Of a stretch of 64,000 bases of DNA, positions 45,316 through 56,305 are shown piece by piece. Source of the DNA: Curvularia sp. ZM96 (lineage: Eukaryota; Ascomycota; Dothideomycetes; Pleosporales; Pleosporaceae); assembly GCA_022457065.1 (NCBI GenBank), contig JAJGBQ010000006.1, positions 1,860,001 through 1,924,000 on the forward strand, read 5' to 3'. The number at the start of each line of letters is the position of its first letter. The stretch's first letter is position 1. A program made the position numbers and the translations under genes. Below the pieces are notes generated by a model that was not told the origin of the DNA, did not search any database, and saw nothing but the letters and a program-made list of their open reading frames with translations.

Positions 45316-47348
45316 TTACATCATCATATAAACAGAACCAGCTGCTACCATAGCAAGACCAAAAAGGTTGGGCACAAACCTGCCCACACCGCTGTCAGTT
45401 GCATTCACTTCTTTGAAAATCATCTGTGGGTTGTATGGTGCTGACTTCTCGACTGTAGTGCCGTTCCAGCAATACTGTTGAAAGCATTGCTTGCACACGT
45501 CTGGAACGGCCTGTCCATTGCGCTCTAGACTCCTGGAGAGAACAGCGCATCCAACACAAGTGGGCCAGTTGGAGGCACCCTCACGTGTCGAATTTCCCTG
45601 AGTTACAACATCGTAGCCATTTTCGATCATACCGGCACGCTCTCCAAGAGTGTACGAGAGTTTGTCGAATGTCGATGTGTTGGACCAGAAGACATATGGA
45701 GAGTTGGGGAGGTACACGATCAGAGGAGGGATGTTGTTGCCTTTGGTAACGTTCTTGCTGTCACAGCCAAAGAAGGTAGGGCGATTGTTCAAACCAAGAG
45801 CAACGAAGGTGTCCTGACCTGGAATATAAGGGAAAGAAGTGCTGTTCATGATCGGAGTATTTGCACGTTGATAGGTGGCAACAAGCGCGGTACCATTAGG
45901 CCAGTTCTGGGACGGGTCATCGGCTTCAATGGTGTCGGCAGAAGAGTCGACAGCAAAGATGACATCAACCTGGCGCACAGGCTGAATGACCGGATTAAGA
46001 GGAATGTTCTGGAGATCCTCACCGCCGTCTACAAGCGTAAGACGCTTGTGTGAGGCACTAGGGTTAGTTTCAGTATGGAATTGATAGAACGGGTTAGGCG
46101 TGTAGTCGGCAATGTCATTTGAGTCCCTTCCGATGCGTGTCAAGATACTTGACGCTAAGTTTCTCACAATATCAGGTACGTTGAAACTGTCCAAAGTGAG
46201 GAAAATCTGGTTAAACAGTGAACTGCTCGTCCCCATGACAAAGCCAAGGTTGTCGAATCCGGCAATACATGATTGATCCTGGGGAAGCTGTCCTTGGCTA
46301 AAGTTCGAGCCAATGTACTTTAGGGGGGCAAAACCGTAAGTGGTGGGATCGAAAGAGCCCATCTCGTAAGGATTGAATTCAAAGACAGTAGCGTTGAGGG
46401 AGATGATCAGGTCTCCAGGCGAACGCTCATCTGCAACCAGGATGGGCATCGGAGCCTCTCCAGTAGAAAACTTGGGCCCATCTTGGATAGAAGAGAAGGT
46501 ATAGGCAGGCGCTCCATCGCTTGCGTTGATGAGCTGGAACGAGAGGCCTCGACCATAGAGATCCGTGATGGACGTATTGAAATTACCGGCGTCTGAATCG
46601 GCCTTGTCGTTGACGGTGCTGATTAGGTTTTCGAAATACTGCGCAGTCGAGAGCAACTGAATACCCCGTGTGGGTGGTCCCTCGAAAAGCGAGTTCTGGA
46701 ATTGCCATATCGAGGTATCGTTGCCCTGGCTAGTAATGGCTTCTACCGAAGTGAAATTGTTGGCATAAATGCTTCCGATCATCCATCCACCACCAGACAA
46801 TGCCGAGACATAGGTTGATGCTTGCAACAAGCCTCCCAAATGACCAGCATTTGTCGAGCCTGCGGTCCGGTCATCGAATGCTGCCAGACCACCCGCACCA
46901 TTAAGCAAAGCACGGTATCCGCCGCCGGAGAAGGAGATAGCAATGTTGGGTAGTGCGGTAGTATTGTCACGGTGGGTGTTGAAGTAATTGCCGACGTCGA
47001 ACCCGTCAATCTTGACTCGCTCCAGGAATGCGCGCATAGGCTCTATTGTGTTGGGCCTTCTCTTCTTGAGCCATTCTGTCTCCTGGTCGGAAAGCCTATC
47101 GGCAGACCGAATACTTGGGCGCGTCGAAGGACAGTCTACTTTAGCGGGAGCATAGCCGTTGGGGGCTTGTGGGGCAGCGCGCCTCCATGATTCAAGAGCG
47201 TTGGTGGGAGGAGCGACTCTGGCGTCTCGAGGGCCAAGGGCAGATGCTGTACCTGCGTCAGTAGCGTTCCGCAGGAGATTGGGATGTGTCGCATACAAGT
47301 CGCAACACTAGTGAGTGCCGAAGCAGAGAGTATGGAAGAATATCTCAT
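45316..47348 (-). CDS. Lysophospholipase/phospholipase B, GPI-anchored
   Basis: Two exons on the minus strand: 47348-47297 and 47252-45316, joined by a 44-bp intron (GTATGC...CTGAC..GCAG), giving 662 residues. The first exon supplies the signal peptide start MRYSSILSASALTSVATC; without it the protein appears to begin without one. Family landmarks are NGYAPAKVDCPSTRPSIR, ISFSGGGYRALLNGAGG, the nucleophile motif SALSGGGW, and the Asp motif LVDGGEDLQNIPLNP, followed by the Cys-rich C-terminal half. Many N-x-S/T sites and a hydrophobic tail (FVPNLFGLAMVAAGSVYMMM) indicate secretion, N-glycosylation and a GPI anchor. It deacylates phospholipids and lysophospholipids at the cell surface. Confidence 0.95.
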
Positions 47349-48636
47349 TCTGTGAAGAGACAATCAACACCAAGGTAGGAAAGGGGCCGGGAAAGCGAAT
47401 ACTAGATCCCGCTGAGACGTGCGGCAGACGGTCATGTTAAATGTCGCGTTCAGACTGACGCCCAGGAACGACCCACATAAGGCTGTGCTCCCACTCCGCT
47501 TCAAACACCAGGAAGCGCTAGGACGGTCTGACCTCATCCCATACGGTAGTCTGCATCAGGTAGCCACCTTGTTGTGGCTGGAGCCCGAAACCCTGGCGAT
47601 CCATCCAATCTTGGCTCATTCTATTTTGAATACCGCGTTATTACTAAACCGCCACACCACTTGCCCAATACTGCTGACAGTCGCGTGCCCTACGCTATGG
47701 CTACCAGTACCAGTGTCACTCGTTCGGATTACTTCATTGATCGGAGCGCCGGCTAAGCCGGCCACATTGCTGGCCATTCGTGGCCATCCGAGTGAGCGCA
47801 TTAGGCACACCCCTCTGGTAGCGCGTAATTTCGTGTGGAGCGCTGCCAGGGATGCGAGAGCACCGAGAAACAGCCACACCATCATCAGCATTAATGGTCT
47901 CTTTTTCCAGTTTCTCATGCCCGAGACATTCTCACTAGTGTTTAGAGCTCGGCAATGGAAGCTGTGTTGCCGTTAGGCCGCCATCTATTTTGTTTTTTCT
48001 TATGTAGGTATCCAGGGGTGTTGAGCCTCGTGGCTGCGCAGTTTAGGCATCCTACTAGTAATCAGTATCGTTGTTGGATTACATCAAGCGTGATTAGACT
48101 GAATACTAATACAGTATCCTCAGCGACGGCTGGAGGCATTGACAACAGCGTCGTATTCGAAGTGGAAGTCTCAGCTCCGGGCTTCCGGGCTCCACTATGA
48201 CGATCCACGGGGACGAATAGCGGTGCGGCGGAACGACAGCGTGGCGCTACGAGCATCAGGAGAGCAATATGCTGTACTACTCTTTGTACTCGTGTGTGGT
48301 TTGTTTGCGGGAATATCGGAAGTTGACGTGGACCTGCAGAAGGTGGCCATGCACAAAGTTCATACATGTGATAGGGAGATGTAGTGGGCCAAAGTAATTT
48401 CAGCTGCACTACCACGTGATCACTCCATGGCTCGTGTTTCCCTCGACCGCTCCCATAATGAACCCTGCGAGGATGCATTTGCTTTTTTGAAACAAGCATA
48501 GTTAAGCTTTGAATGTCTGCTGTATGACCGCAAAGGTATTTCTTAGTTTGACCGCTAATACTTGTGGAATCTTGACGATGCTATTTTGCGGCTTATACCG
48601 AGCACGTGACTTTTAGTCAAAAAAACTTCGAAAAAA
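47349..48636. other. Intergenic, no gene supported
   Basis: Marks the change from compact housekeeping genes to accessory sequence. A frame at 47,419-47,976 has no protein-like signature. A small perfect hairpin (GCCGGC-TAA-GCCGGC) sits near 47,748-47,762. Confidence 0.5.
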
Positions 48637-48755
48637 ACATACAACAGCGGGGATTCGCCAGTGGTCTCCCACCTGACTACTAGCCCGCCGGTAATTTGCT
48701 TATGTAGGGATGATCAGACGGGGATCCCAGCTCTCAAATTCCAATGGTCGTATGT
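48637..48755 (-). rRNA. 5S ribosomal RNA gene (near-intact, dispersed)
   Basis: Minus strand, 119 nt, starting ACATACGACC and ending GTTGTATGT. The two ends pair over nine positions (one G-T), forming helix I. Internal landmarks are GGGATCCC, AAGCAAATTACC and a C-box-like GTAGTCAGGTGGGAGACCAC, followed by GGCGAATCCC, all in 5S order and spacing. A TATA-like TGTATA lies about 20 nt upstream (48773-48778). A T-run (plus-strand A's at 48631-48636) follows the 3' end, fitting Pol III termination. One extra C after GGGATCCC relative to 5S sequences I remember may mean slight decay. Single dispersed 5S copies are normal in this group. Confidence 0.85.
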
Positions 48756-49132
48756 ATCAGAATGGTGGTTTGTATACAATGTGTTGTGAGAACGAAATTT
48801 ACAAAATGGCGCCCTCACGATTTGCTACAACCTCCTCTGTCTGTCTGTCAAATTTGGCCAGTGTCTTCCATGTACGTAGACAGGGCTTGAAGATGCTTAC
48901 AGACTTCATACGCACAAAAACAGTGTTCTATTACCTTGAAGCCAGAATATAGCTAGAACGCTAGCTTGTAGAGTAAAGAGTACGATACTACAACCTAGTT
49001 TAATTAAAATTGTTGTGTGATGCCATAGTTATGTTAAGTTTCGTTCAAGAAAGTAGTTCAGTCGTATTTAAGACGATAATGCAATTCTGACGTATTCATA
49101 CTATCGTATTCTCTACTACCAGAGTATAACTA

Positions 49133-49185
49133 GTAATTTATGAATTATAGGTCTTGGATCGTGTTTTCTAAATATGAACGTGCTG
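49133..49185 (+). repeat. Dispersed 53-bp repeat, copy 1
   Basis: Aligns without gaps to 60999-61051, 43 of 53 bases identical, 7 of the 10 differences being transitions. It ends directly against a 5S-derived fragment. Confidence 0.75.
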
Positions 49186-49208
49186 ACTACTAGTCCGCCG
49201 GTAATTTG
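49183..49208 (-). pseudogene. 5S rRNA fragment
   Basis: 26 bp matching the internal part of the 5S gene in this window (ctgactactag...ggtaatttg), with a single C-to-T difference. Flanking 5S sequence is absent on both sides. Confidence 0.65.
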
Positions 49209-49309
49209 ATTCCCGCACATTGCTTTGCTGACACCGCTCAGGTTACAAATGGCAGGGCTTTCCTCAAGGTACTAATTAGCGCATACAAATCGACATGTTG
49301 TAGAGCGAC

Positions 49310-50340
49310 TCACGGATTGAACTTGTAACGGATCCAATCCAACACGCTTGTATCGTAAAATGCAAGCAAGTTGGTCTGAATCTTCACTCTGAAGACGCCT
49401 CCTTCACCTCCGGGCTTGAATTTATCGATACTACCGTAATCAGCAGTTGCACGCGAGACCCGATAAGATGCTAGTTGACAGATTAATCGTTTAGGGCAGT
49501 ATCTATATCTCAGCGTTACCAATTCTCGACAGCCGTTGGATCGCTTCCAGCAGAGATTAGAGGAGAGCAGAAATCGTCGACATCTCTGATAACTCCCGGT
49601 GGGGCGGGCGATGCATCTGTATCGCATTCATTGATACACGCGCTGACTGAACCGGTATCGTCCGAGGGGATGGCCATGTAATTGGCTCGTTTGTCTGTGT
49701 TGAGGCTACCGGCTTGGATCACCCGCCTTTTAATTCCTAGTCCGGTAGTTATGACTTCCCAGTAGTAATCGCGATGTTAGAAAAGTCTTCGAACTTTTCC
49801 ATATACACCTATCCAATCAATCCACGTAACCTTTCCTGCATCAGGTCCGTTCTTTTCCTTGGAAGCTTCCCAAACTGTATTAGCATTGAACTGATCTGTC
49901 CTCGGGATTGATCCACAAATATTTCGCGTGACCATTAACTGAGCCTTAACGAGGCTAGTGGTTTGTACTTTAGAGTCAGAGGTCACCATTCATGTCAGCA
50001 AAATGAATGTCTTGACCTTCTCCACCAACGCCGGTTGCAATAGTTCCTTGAGGTACCCAAGTAGGATGTCCGGCATCTCCCCCTGCGCTCAAATACGTGG
50101 TCACCGCACCAACGTCATGGAAAAATGGGTATTCGTCTCGTCCATCACATATGTCTGAAGCCAGGAACCGTTGCAACATTAGCGGAGACGATTACCATTT
50201 AGACTAGCAAACCTGACATATTGTTGGGAGTAGTCTGGGGAGCAGGCGTACCATAGAGCAAAAGCGAGCCAAAAGTCCTGGGAAGGAATCTTGGCAGCAT
50301 CGATAGGAAAAATTGAATTTGGAACTGGGATTTACCTTTA
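49310..50340 (-). pseudogene. Decayed FG-GAP/VCBS-type repeat protein gene
   Basis: Minus-strand coding fragments fit the fungal FG-GAP repeat proteins (beta-propeller blades with N-G-D/FADxNGD motifs). One block has DFWLAFALWYACSPDYS leading to VRFASLN. After a likely 42-bp intron comes DEYPFFHDVGAVTTYLS, then WVPQGTIATGVGGEGQD and IHFADMNG. Next is a blade-like KYLWINPEDRSVQC that ends in a stop, then pieces such as NGPDAGKVTWIDW and KRANYMAIPSDDTGSVSA in other frames. At least one frameshift and one or more stops separate the blocks, and no start or complete C-terminus is found. I read it as a degraded gene; a complex spliced gene is less likely. Confidence 0.42.
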
Positions 50341-51074
50341 TGCTACTACCCCTACCCACCTCTTAGTAGACCTACCCCAGCCCTACCCTAACCTATTTGC
50401 CAGTCTATTACTTATTAGAAAAGTTATACTAGAGTAGGCTGGTAAACGGGTCTCCACCCTTGGGAGAAAAAGAAAACGCCTTTTTGTTACAAGTAATAAG
50501 ATAAAGGCCCTCCTTAACGAAGGTTGCATGGTACGAGACTGTTGGGCGTCCATGCCAGAAGGTAATGATCTTCGTAGGGCGGTGATCACGCGACCGACAT
50601 CACGCCAAGGCCGCGGCATCACTGATGCCACTCAAGATATATGAGGACAAGACATTACAGAACGCAACTGGCATCTCTGATGCACAAGAAAGGTACTGAG
50701 GCTAGGAATGACTGCAATGGGGGTAAACGATGGACGGATTTTTTTATTAATCATATCTAGGCTTTGCCAATGGTGAGAATAGGAATTCAGGAGCCAGACT
50801 TACATACAATCATACAATGTCCATTTGCGTAGAACATACACGCAGCCGTATGGACGCACCAAGGTTAGAGTTATCACAATAGGGTGGCATATCGAAGCCG
50901 CAATAATGATGGGACACCCATAGAATTTGCGGTTTGGGATGTTGGGCACAACACCCTGCTAAACACGAGAAGGGTCAGCTCCTGCTTCATCACGAACAAA
51001 CAGGTGGCTGTACTAGTGTGATGTTTTCAACAAAGCGTACATTTGCATCGGCATATCCGCCCTAGTAGTCGTCA
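50341..51074. other. Intergenic, CTACCC-rich at one end
   Basis: About 50,345-50,395 holds several CTACCC/CCCTAAC-like words in an irregular order. No gene is recognised. Confidence 0.45.
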
Positions 51075-51623
51075 TTATTCTTGGCTGTGTACCTCGATAA
51101 AATCCCACACAATATCCTCAGAGCTCCAGTCCATATTAATCTTAATCTTCTGCTTGATCCCATTCTCCGATTCGTTTCCGAATACACCCAAGGGGCGAAG
51201 ATTCTCACCGTGAATTACTAGCAGAACGCATCCACCTTCTGGGCGCATTCGGGGACATATGTATTCGTTGTTTTGAAGATGAGGAGATCTACAAAACAGA
51301 AGTCCGTGTTCATGATAACCAAGATATTGCGCAGAAGCTGGATCCTTAAACCCCATCCAACCTTTATCCTCGACGCATCGCCACCTGAAAGTACCAAGCC
51401 CTCCTGGTTTGTCCATTACGAGCTCGCCATCTAAGAACGTGATGACGTGTCCATTTTTGCGAGATCGAATGATGAAGGTTCGCCCAGGCCATGGGATAGA
51501 GGATTGTGGAATTTCGCTAGTCATAGCGTTCTTTGTGGTATTTTCTGAAGATGCAGAAGGTGTGCAGATATCCCAAGTTTCAGACCCAACAACAGAAGGA
51601 GCTACGGGCTGATTGTGCGCCAT
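51075..51623 (-). CDS. Beta-trefoil/fascin-like small protein
   Basis: Single exon, 182 residues from ATG 51623. The frame opens 49 codons upstream, but MAHNQPVAPSVVGSETWD is the plausible start. After a short N-terminal tail there is FIIRSRKNGHVITFLDGELVM, GTFRWRCVEDKGWMGFKDPASAQYLGYHEHGLLFC and GGCVLLVIHGENLRPLGVF, ending IVWDFIEV. This is the repeating strand pattern of a single fascin/ricin-B-like beta-trefoil that is common in Pezizomycotina and usually unannotated. No signal peptide is present. Binding partner unknown. It is divergent from the Zn2Cys6 gene at 52247. Confidence 0.65.
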   Translation of the reverse strand: MAHNQPVAPSVVGSETWDICTPSASSENTTKNAMTSEIPQSSIPWPGRTFIIRSRKNGHVITFLDGELVMDKPGGLGTFRWRCVEDKGWMGFKDPASAQYLGYHEHGLLFCRSPHLQNNEYICPRMRPEGGCVLLVIHGENLRPLGVFGNESENGIKQKIKINMDWSSEDIVWDFIEVHSQE

Positions 51624-52246
51624 GCTGTCGAAGACTGGTTTTGATGATCGTTTGCTATGTGCGGGAATTGAGGTGTTCAGAAGGAGGTTGGAAGAAAGAT
51701 GTCCTTTTGAGGAGATTTTGATGAACGTCGTACAGCCCGGGCGGGCAGTTGAGGCACACTCGTCATACACTCGGGTGCATCAAGTACTTTTATTGGTTAC
51801 TCACCCCGCTGAAGTGGAGCGGCGAATGGCGCATGCATGAAAGTGTCCGTACTACCCAGTCAAGCTAGCATGCTGACAACAAGGTCAGAGAGGCACTACG
51901 AAAGAGCAATTACACAGGAGTGGCGCAAATAGCTCTTACGTGCGTGTGGGTGGCCAGCTTACTGCGTACCAGTAATTCGTTTGGGCCTAGCGCTGAGTAC
52001 GTGATATCTCCTGCATATACGGAACATGAGCATACCCGATCCAATACCAATCGTCGCAGCTTGCTTGTCCCGTTGCCCCCAACAGAGACCTCCAATCGAT
52101 CCTCGTTCCAACCATAGGCGGCGAGAGACATGCCCTAGTTATTGTCAGCGCGAGAACCTCTACACAATCTCCTAACCTAGCATAACGTAGGACATGCGCA
52201 TACACAGCCCTACACTCGAGACCTTCGGCCGTCGCGAAAGAACGGA
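51624..52246. other. Divergent promoter of beta-trefoil gene and Zn2Cys6 factor
   Basis: 623 bp with no gene seen; both flanking genes read away from it. Confidence 0.5.
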
Positions 52247-54645
52247 ATGGCCACCATTGACAATGCCCGCACAAATATAGAGCTTTTGCGGCCACCATCA
52301 CCGAGGCTAGGGACTCAACGGTACGTTCAAATCATAGCAAAGGAAGCCAAAGGCATGTTAGCTCCATCACCATCAGAACCTCAATCAACAGAGGCAAATC
52401 AACCTTCCCAATCAAATGCGCCTAGCAGATATCCCCTTGGAGATGCCGCCAAACTATCCGACGTGCCATGCTATACCTGTCGAAGAAGGCACGTAAAGTG
52501 TGATAGAATACTTCCACATTGGTACGGTGTACCAGCCTTGACTTGGTACGATCTGATCTTGCCGCAGTGCAAAGTGTGCCAAAAAAGGTGTTGCTTGTCT
52601 AGGATATAGTAGGTCATTTCACTGGATAACCGGGGGCAATGCTAACTGCACTAGAAAAACCATTGAGATGGGCAGATAGTGTAACAGTCCGAGGCAAGCT
52701 CAAAAGCAAGACCCTGCCTGCCGTAGACAGTAAGCTTCTCAACGCTATACGTGCTCAACGGAAGCTTAAATATGAGCAGGTCAAGCAGGGCACATAGCTC
52801 GCCTTGTATATCAGAAGTCTTGCAGATCGATCCCGAAGGAAACCTCATGTTTCGGCCTCCATACCACCGATAATTGCTCTTTCGATATCGCCGTCAATGA
52901 CGCATCGTTTCTAGATCTCATCAATTACCGTCAGTGCTCATCCTGGAAGACTAGTACGAGCATACACCAGAGGTGTTATTAACCACAGCGCCAGATAACA
53001 CCAAAATATGCGTAGAACAATTGGGTTCAGACATCGCAAACAAAGTCGTTCGGAGCGTAGCCCCACTGTCTCCAGAAGCAGTCCAAACCTTGCCACGAGA
53101 TCTGTTGAACTGCATACTTGGCAACGCTGCCGTCCACATGGCTGCTAGGAATCCAGGAAACCGTGCGATCGAACATCTTGCATTAGTGGCAAAAGTCAAG
53201 CTCTTGCAGAGGATGAACCAACTTTTTCAAAATCCAAGAGAACAGCACGCGGACCTACTTCTCTGCTGCATCACACTTCTATTCGCCTTGGAGGTAACGA
53301 GCCAAGTGTTTGAAAACGGCTCAATAGCTGACATGTGAACAGAGCATGGAGCACAAACTCACCGGCTGGAGCCCCCATTTTGCCGGTGCTCTGAAACTCC
53401 TTGCCTCGCATGGTGGCATGGAAAACTTTGCGATACGCTACCCACATATGAAGAGCGTTTTAGCATTGACACTCCACTTCGACACGTTACAAGTATTTTT
53501 TGTTCCAAATCCAATTGACGGTCCCAGGATCGCCTCGCGGAAAGGGTTGGAAACCATATGCTATGATTCTAACGTCAGGAAGTCCTTCTTCGTACTTTGC
53601 CCGTTGAAGTTGATGCAAGACATATATGATATGGGCACCTGCTTGCAAAATATTCTCCGTGCGCAAGGTATACCTTCGCTCGCCGAAGTTTACAAGCGCG
53701 AGTGGATACTCTCAGATGTAATTTGCTTTCAACCAGAAGAAGGGATGCAGGACGTCAAGGAAAATTACTACACGAATCAAGAACTGTAAGCCCAGACATG
53801 TCGCTTGACATAAGTGCTCTGACTTACTGTTACCAAGAACACCATTGGAGCATCGAGCATGGAATCTTGTTTTCACTTCATGGAGAGCTGCAATCATCAT
53901 TGTAGTTCTACGCCATCTCTATTTTGGACTGCCTGATCCGAGAACCACCTTGGGCAATTCATCGACGCCCTCAATCATCGAGCATGGCGTAGGCCAAACA
54001 TCTCATTATGACAAACACCTTGATTTCCTGCTAGACTTTGATAATGTAGACGCGAATTATCTTTTCGTCGAGAACGTCGGGCAGGACCAGGACCATGAGC
54101 TCCTCTCGACAGAGCAACCCATCACTGCTCCAACCTCGCAGACTCCGCCCCCTCTTTCGTCTTCTGGCATCTCCAATGAGAGTATGACCATGACCTTTTG
54201 GGGTCGCCGACTCGATCTCCATAACGAGGCCTTCACAGAACTCTACAAAAGCCTAGCAGCAATCAAACAGAACATTGATCAGAACCTTGATCAGCAGTTT
54301 CTTCGATTTATCTTGATACCCACAATGATACTAGCGCTTGTCAGTCTGGCGAATAGCTCCGAACGCGCATTGTGCCTGGATACTTTCGAGCAGTTCAAGA
54401 GATATATGGCTGAAGCCGCTATGTTAGGGGCGCATGGTCCAAAAGCCAATCCTGTTGGAGGCGCATCGTTGAATTTTGAGATCCCATGGGATAAGCTCGA
54501 TGCTTATAACGATCGTGTGGAACAAGAGAGGCGAGAGAATGTGGTGTTTGGTAAAGATGGTCCATGTAACTGCGCACCGGAATGGAATTGGTGGTACATG
54601 CTGAAGCATATGGAACTAAAGACCCTATGTGGGTGCTTGCCTTAG
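52247..54645 (+). CDS. Zn(II)2Cys6 transcription factor, middle of gene unresolved
   Basis: Supported exons are 52247-52521, 52568-52612, 52655-about 52794, about 52970-53293, 53343-53785 and 53838-54645. The first three join into PCYTCRRRHVKCDRILPHCAKC and then KKGVACLGYSRKPLRWADSV, a textbook cluster (C-x2-C-x6-C-x6-C-x2-C-x6-C). This is split by a 46-bp and a 42-bp intron. The last three join in phase through LLFALE-SMEHKLTGW and NQEL-TPLEHRAWNLVF, as in the C-terminal domain of such factors. Between 52795 and about 52970 I find stops in every frame and no clean splice pair, so one or more exons are missed or the gene is broken there. A nuclear regulator by family; target unknown. Confidence 0.6.
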
Positions 54646-55764
54646 CTGTGGACATGAATTCATGCTTACATTTGATGACAGGGCCAATATCAGCTGGAAC
54701 AGTACGCATGTCCTCGACCAATTTTCATCCCATGTACTGACTTCCTTTATAGATGCACATGGAACTAGGCACAGATTTGTGGTCCTTTAGCGTGCTGAGC
54801 GCCTTGATTGTAGACGACTGTATTGAAGCTTTCATGGCGAGATAGTATGACGAGACTCAATTGTCGTGTCCTGGTGGGTGTCAGAGACAGAGAAATATGT
54901 GACTTGAGGCGGGGTCTCGCGCCTTGAAGGATGCCGACCATGGATAGTGTAGTGCCTTCATTTCGCTGCAAAAGCAATCTGTAGTCACCTACCCTGGTTC
55001 GCCCTGGCGTACAAAATTCAATGTAAGTTGAAACTAACGCTGTCATATCATTTTGCGTTTTTAGTCAGTCATAGCCCATGCAGCCACAAACTTGGCGTTA
55101 GGATGATATCAACATTTTGAAGATCGGACACTGCCTGCATTGATCAATGTCCAATCATGTTCATTGATTGGATGCTGTAATAGAATCACGCTTTGGAACT
55201 CTGCATGTACCTCATCCCTTCACTATTGAGTGAATGATGTGATGTGACGTATTAAGTTTAACGTCCCTACAAAACCTCCCAAGAGGCGTGCTGACGGGTG
55301 AGGCCCAGGGCTTAGAGTGGTGACGCACTGCCTAGCTACGCCTACTCTATGTAAAGGGTTGTTCGTCTGATTGCTGTCCCGCCAGTTGGACAGCTCTCAC
55401 TTTTGCCTGAAGAGGCCTAGACCCCTGTGATCAGAGCCACGAAACACACTATCGGGTCAAGCCAAGCTGATCGGCTGTGTTATTACCAGCATTCCCAATC
55501 GCTGTCGTACAGTCAGCATATGCGGAAGGTATGAGTAATCTCGGAAGATCGTTTCATTCAATCAGGAGCCCAGTGTTCAAAATCCAGAGTGGGGCAATTT
55601 GATATGGAACACTCGCCATAGTATAAAATGTGATGACCGTCCGCGATCTTGAAAAGGTCCATCGCCACCTGAATAAATACCTCGCCCAAGTTTACAGTGG
55701 GTAGTCCCCAATGATAAGCACTTCTCTTACTGACAAGATGATAGAGCAATCAAGTTTGATTACA
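54646..55764. other. Intergenic, EthD gene promoter side
   Basis: No gene seen. An AATAAATA element near 55,670 could serve as a TATA box for the EthD gene. Confidence 0.45.
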
Positions 55765-56076
55765 ATGGCTGGCGCATCTGTCATGGCGGTGTACGTGCGA
55801 AAGGAAGGTTCCACCTTTGACAAGGAGTACTACTTGTCATCGCACATGCCTCTGACCTTCAAGCACTGGAAAAAGCACGGCATGAAAGGATACAAAGTGA
55901 CAGAGCTTAATGCCGATTCTCCATACAGTTACATTGTTGTTATGGACTTCGAAACGCCAGAAGGATTTGAAGCAGCGGTGAAGGATGCTGACACGAAGGA
56001 GGTGATGGAGGACGTTAAGAACTTTAGTAGCGAGGAACCAATTATGGTGTATGGAATGAATATTGGCACTAATTGA
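55765..56076 (+). CDS. EthD-domain protein
   Basis: Single exon, 103 residues from ATG 55765 (an in-frame ATG at 55711 adds 18 residues). It has the size and pattern of a one-domain EthD protein: ASVMAVYVRKEGSTFDKEYYLSSHMPLTFKHWKKHGMKGYKV, where the Y-x5-HMPL segment is the family hallmark. A strand SYIVVMDFETPEGFEAAV and a final strand PIMVYGMNIG follow. EthD proteins are small dimeric ferredoxin-like folds. The founding member is needed for ether degradation in bacteria, and fungal ones often sit in catabolic or polyketide loci. The gene converges with the alcohol dehydrogenase, 229 bp between stops. Confidence 0.85.
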   Translation: MAGASVMAVYVRKEGSTFDKEYYLSSHMPLTFKHWKKHGMKGYKVTELNADSPYSYIVVMDFETPEGFEAAVKDADTKEVMEDVKNFSSEEPIMVYGMNIGTN

Positions 56077-56305
56077 TATGTGCAATCTCCGGACTGGAAA
56101 CGTCACGTAGGAATTAATGTAGGCCGATTAATTTCTCGCATAGCCCGACACTTGCCTTGTCCATCCTTGTGAGCCACAAATTGAGCATGCTCAGCCTCTT
56201 CTGAACATAGACTGAATACATGACTTTAGTTGATTGTTTCAATGCATCATTGGTGTGTAGTACTGGAGCTGTCGAGATTCGTTGCGCCATGTCCTCCGGA
56301 GGTTC

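Larger units (their letters stand above)
48756..49309. other. AT-rich decayed stretch
   Basis: No gene. It holds one copy of the 53-bp repeat (49133-49185) and a 5S fragment (49183-49208). The low GC and lack of frames suggest old repeat DNA, possibly altered by repeat-induced point mutation. Confidence 0.5.

Noticed and set aside
47419..47976. 185-codon plus-strand open frame
   Set aside because: No protein-like pattern and no domain; lies in a transition to AT-rich sequence.
50345..50395. CCCTAA-like words as telomeric repeat
   Set aside because: Only one CCCTAAC; the rest are irregular CTACCC words, not a telomere array.
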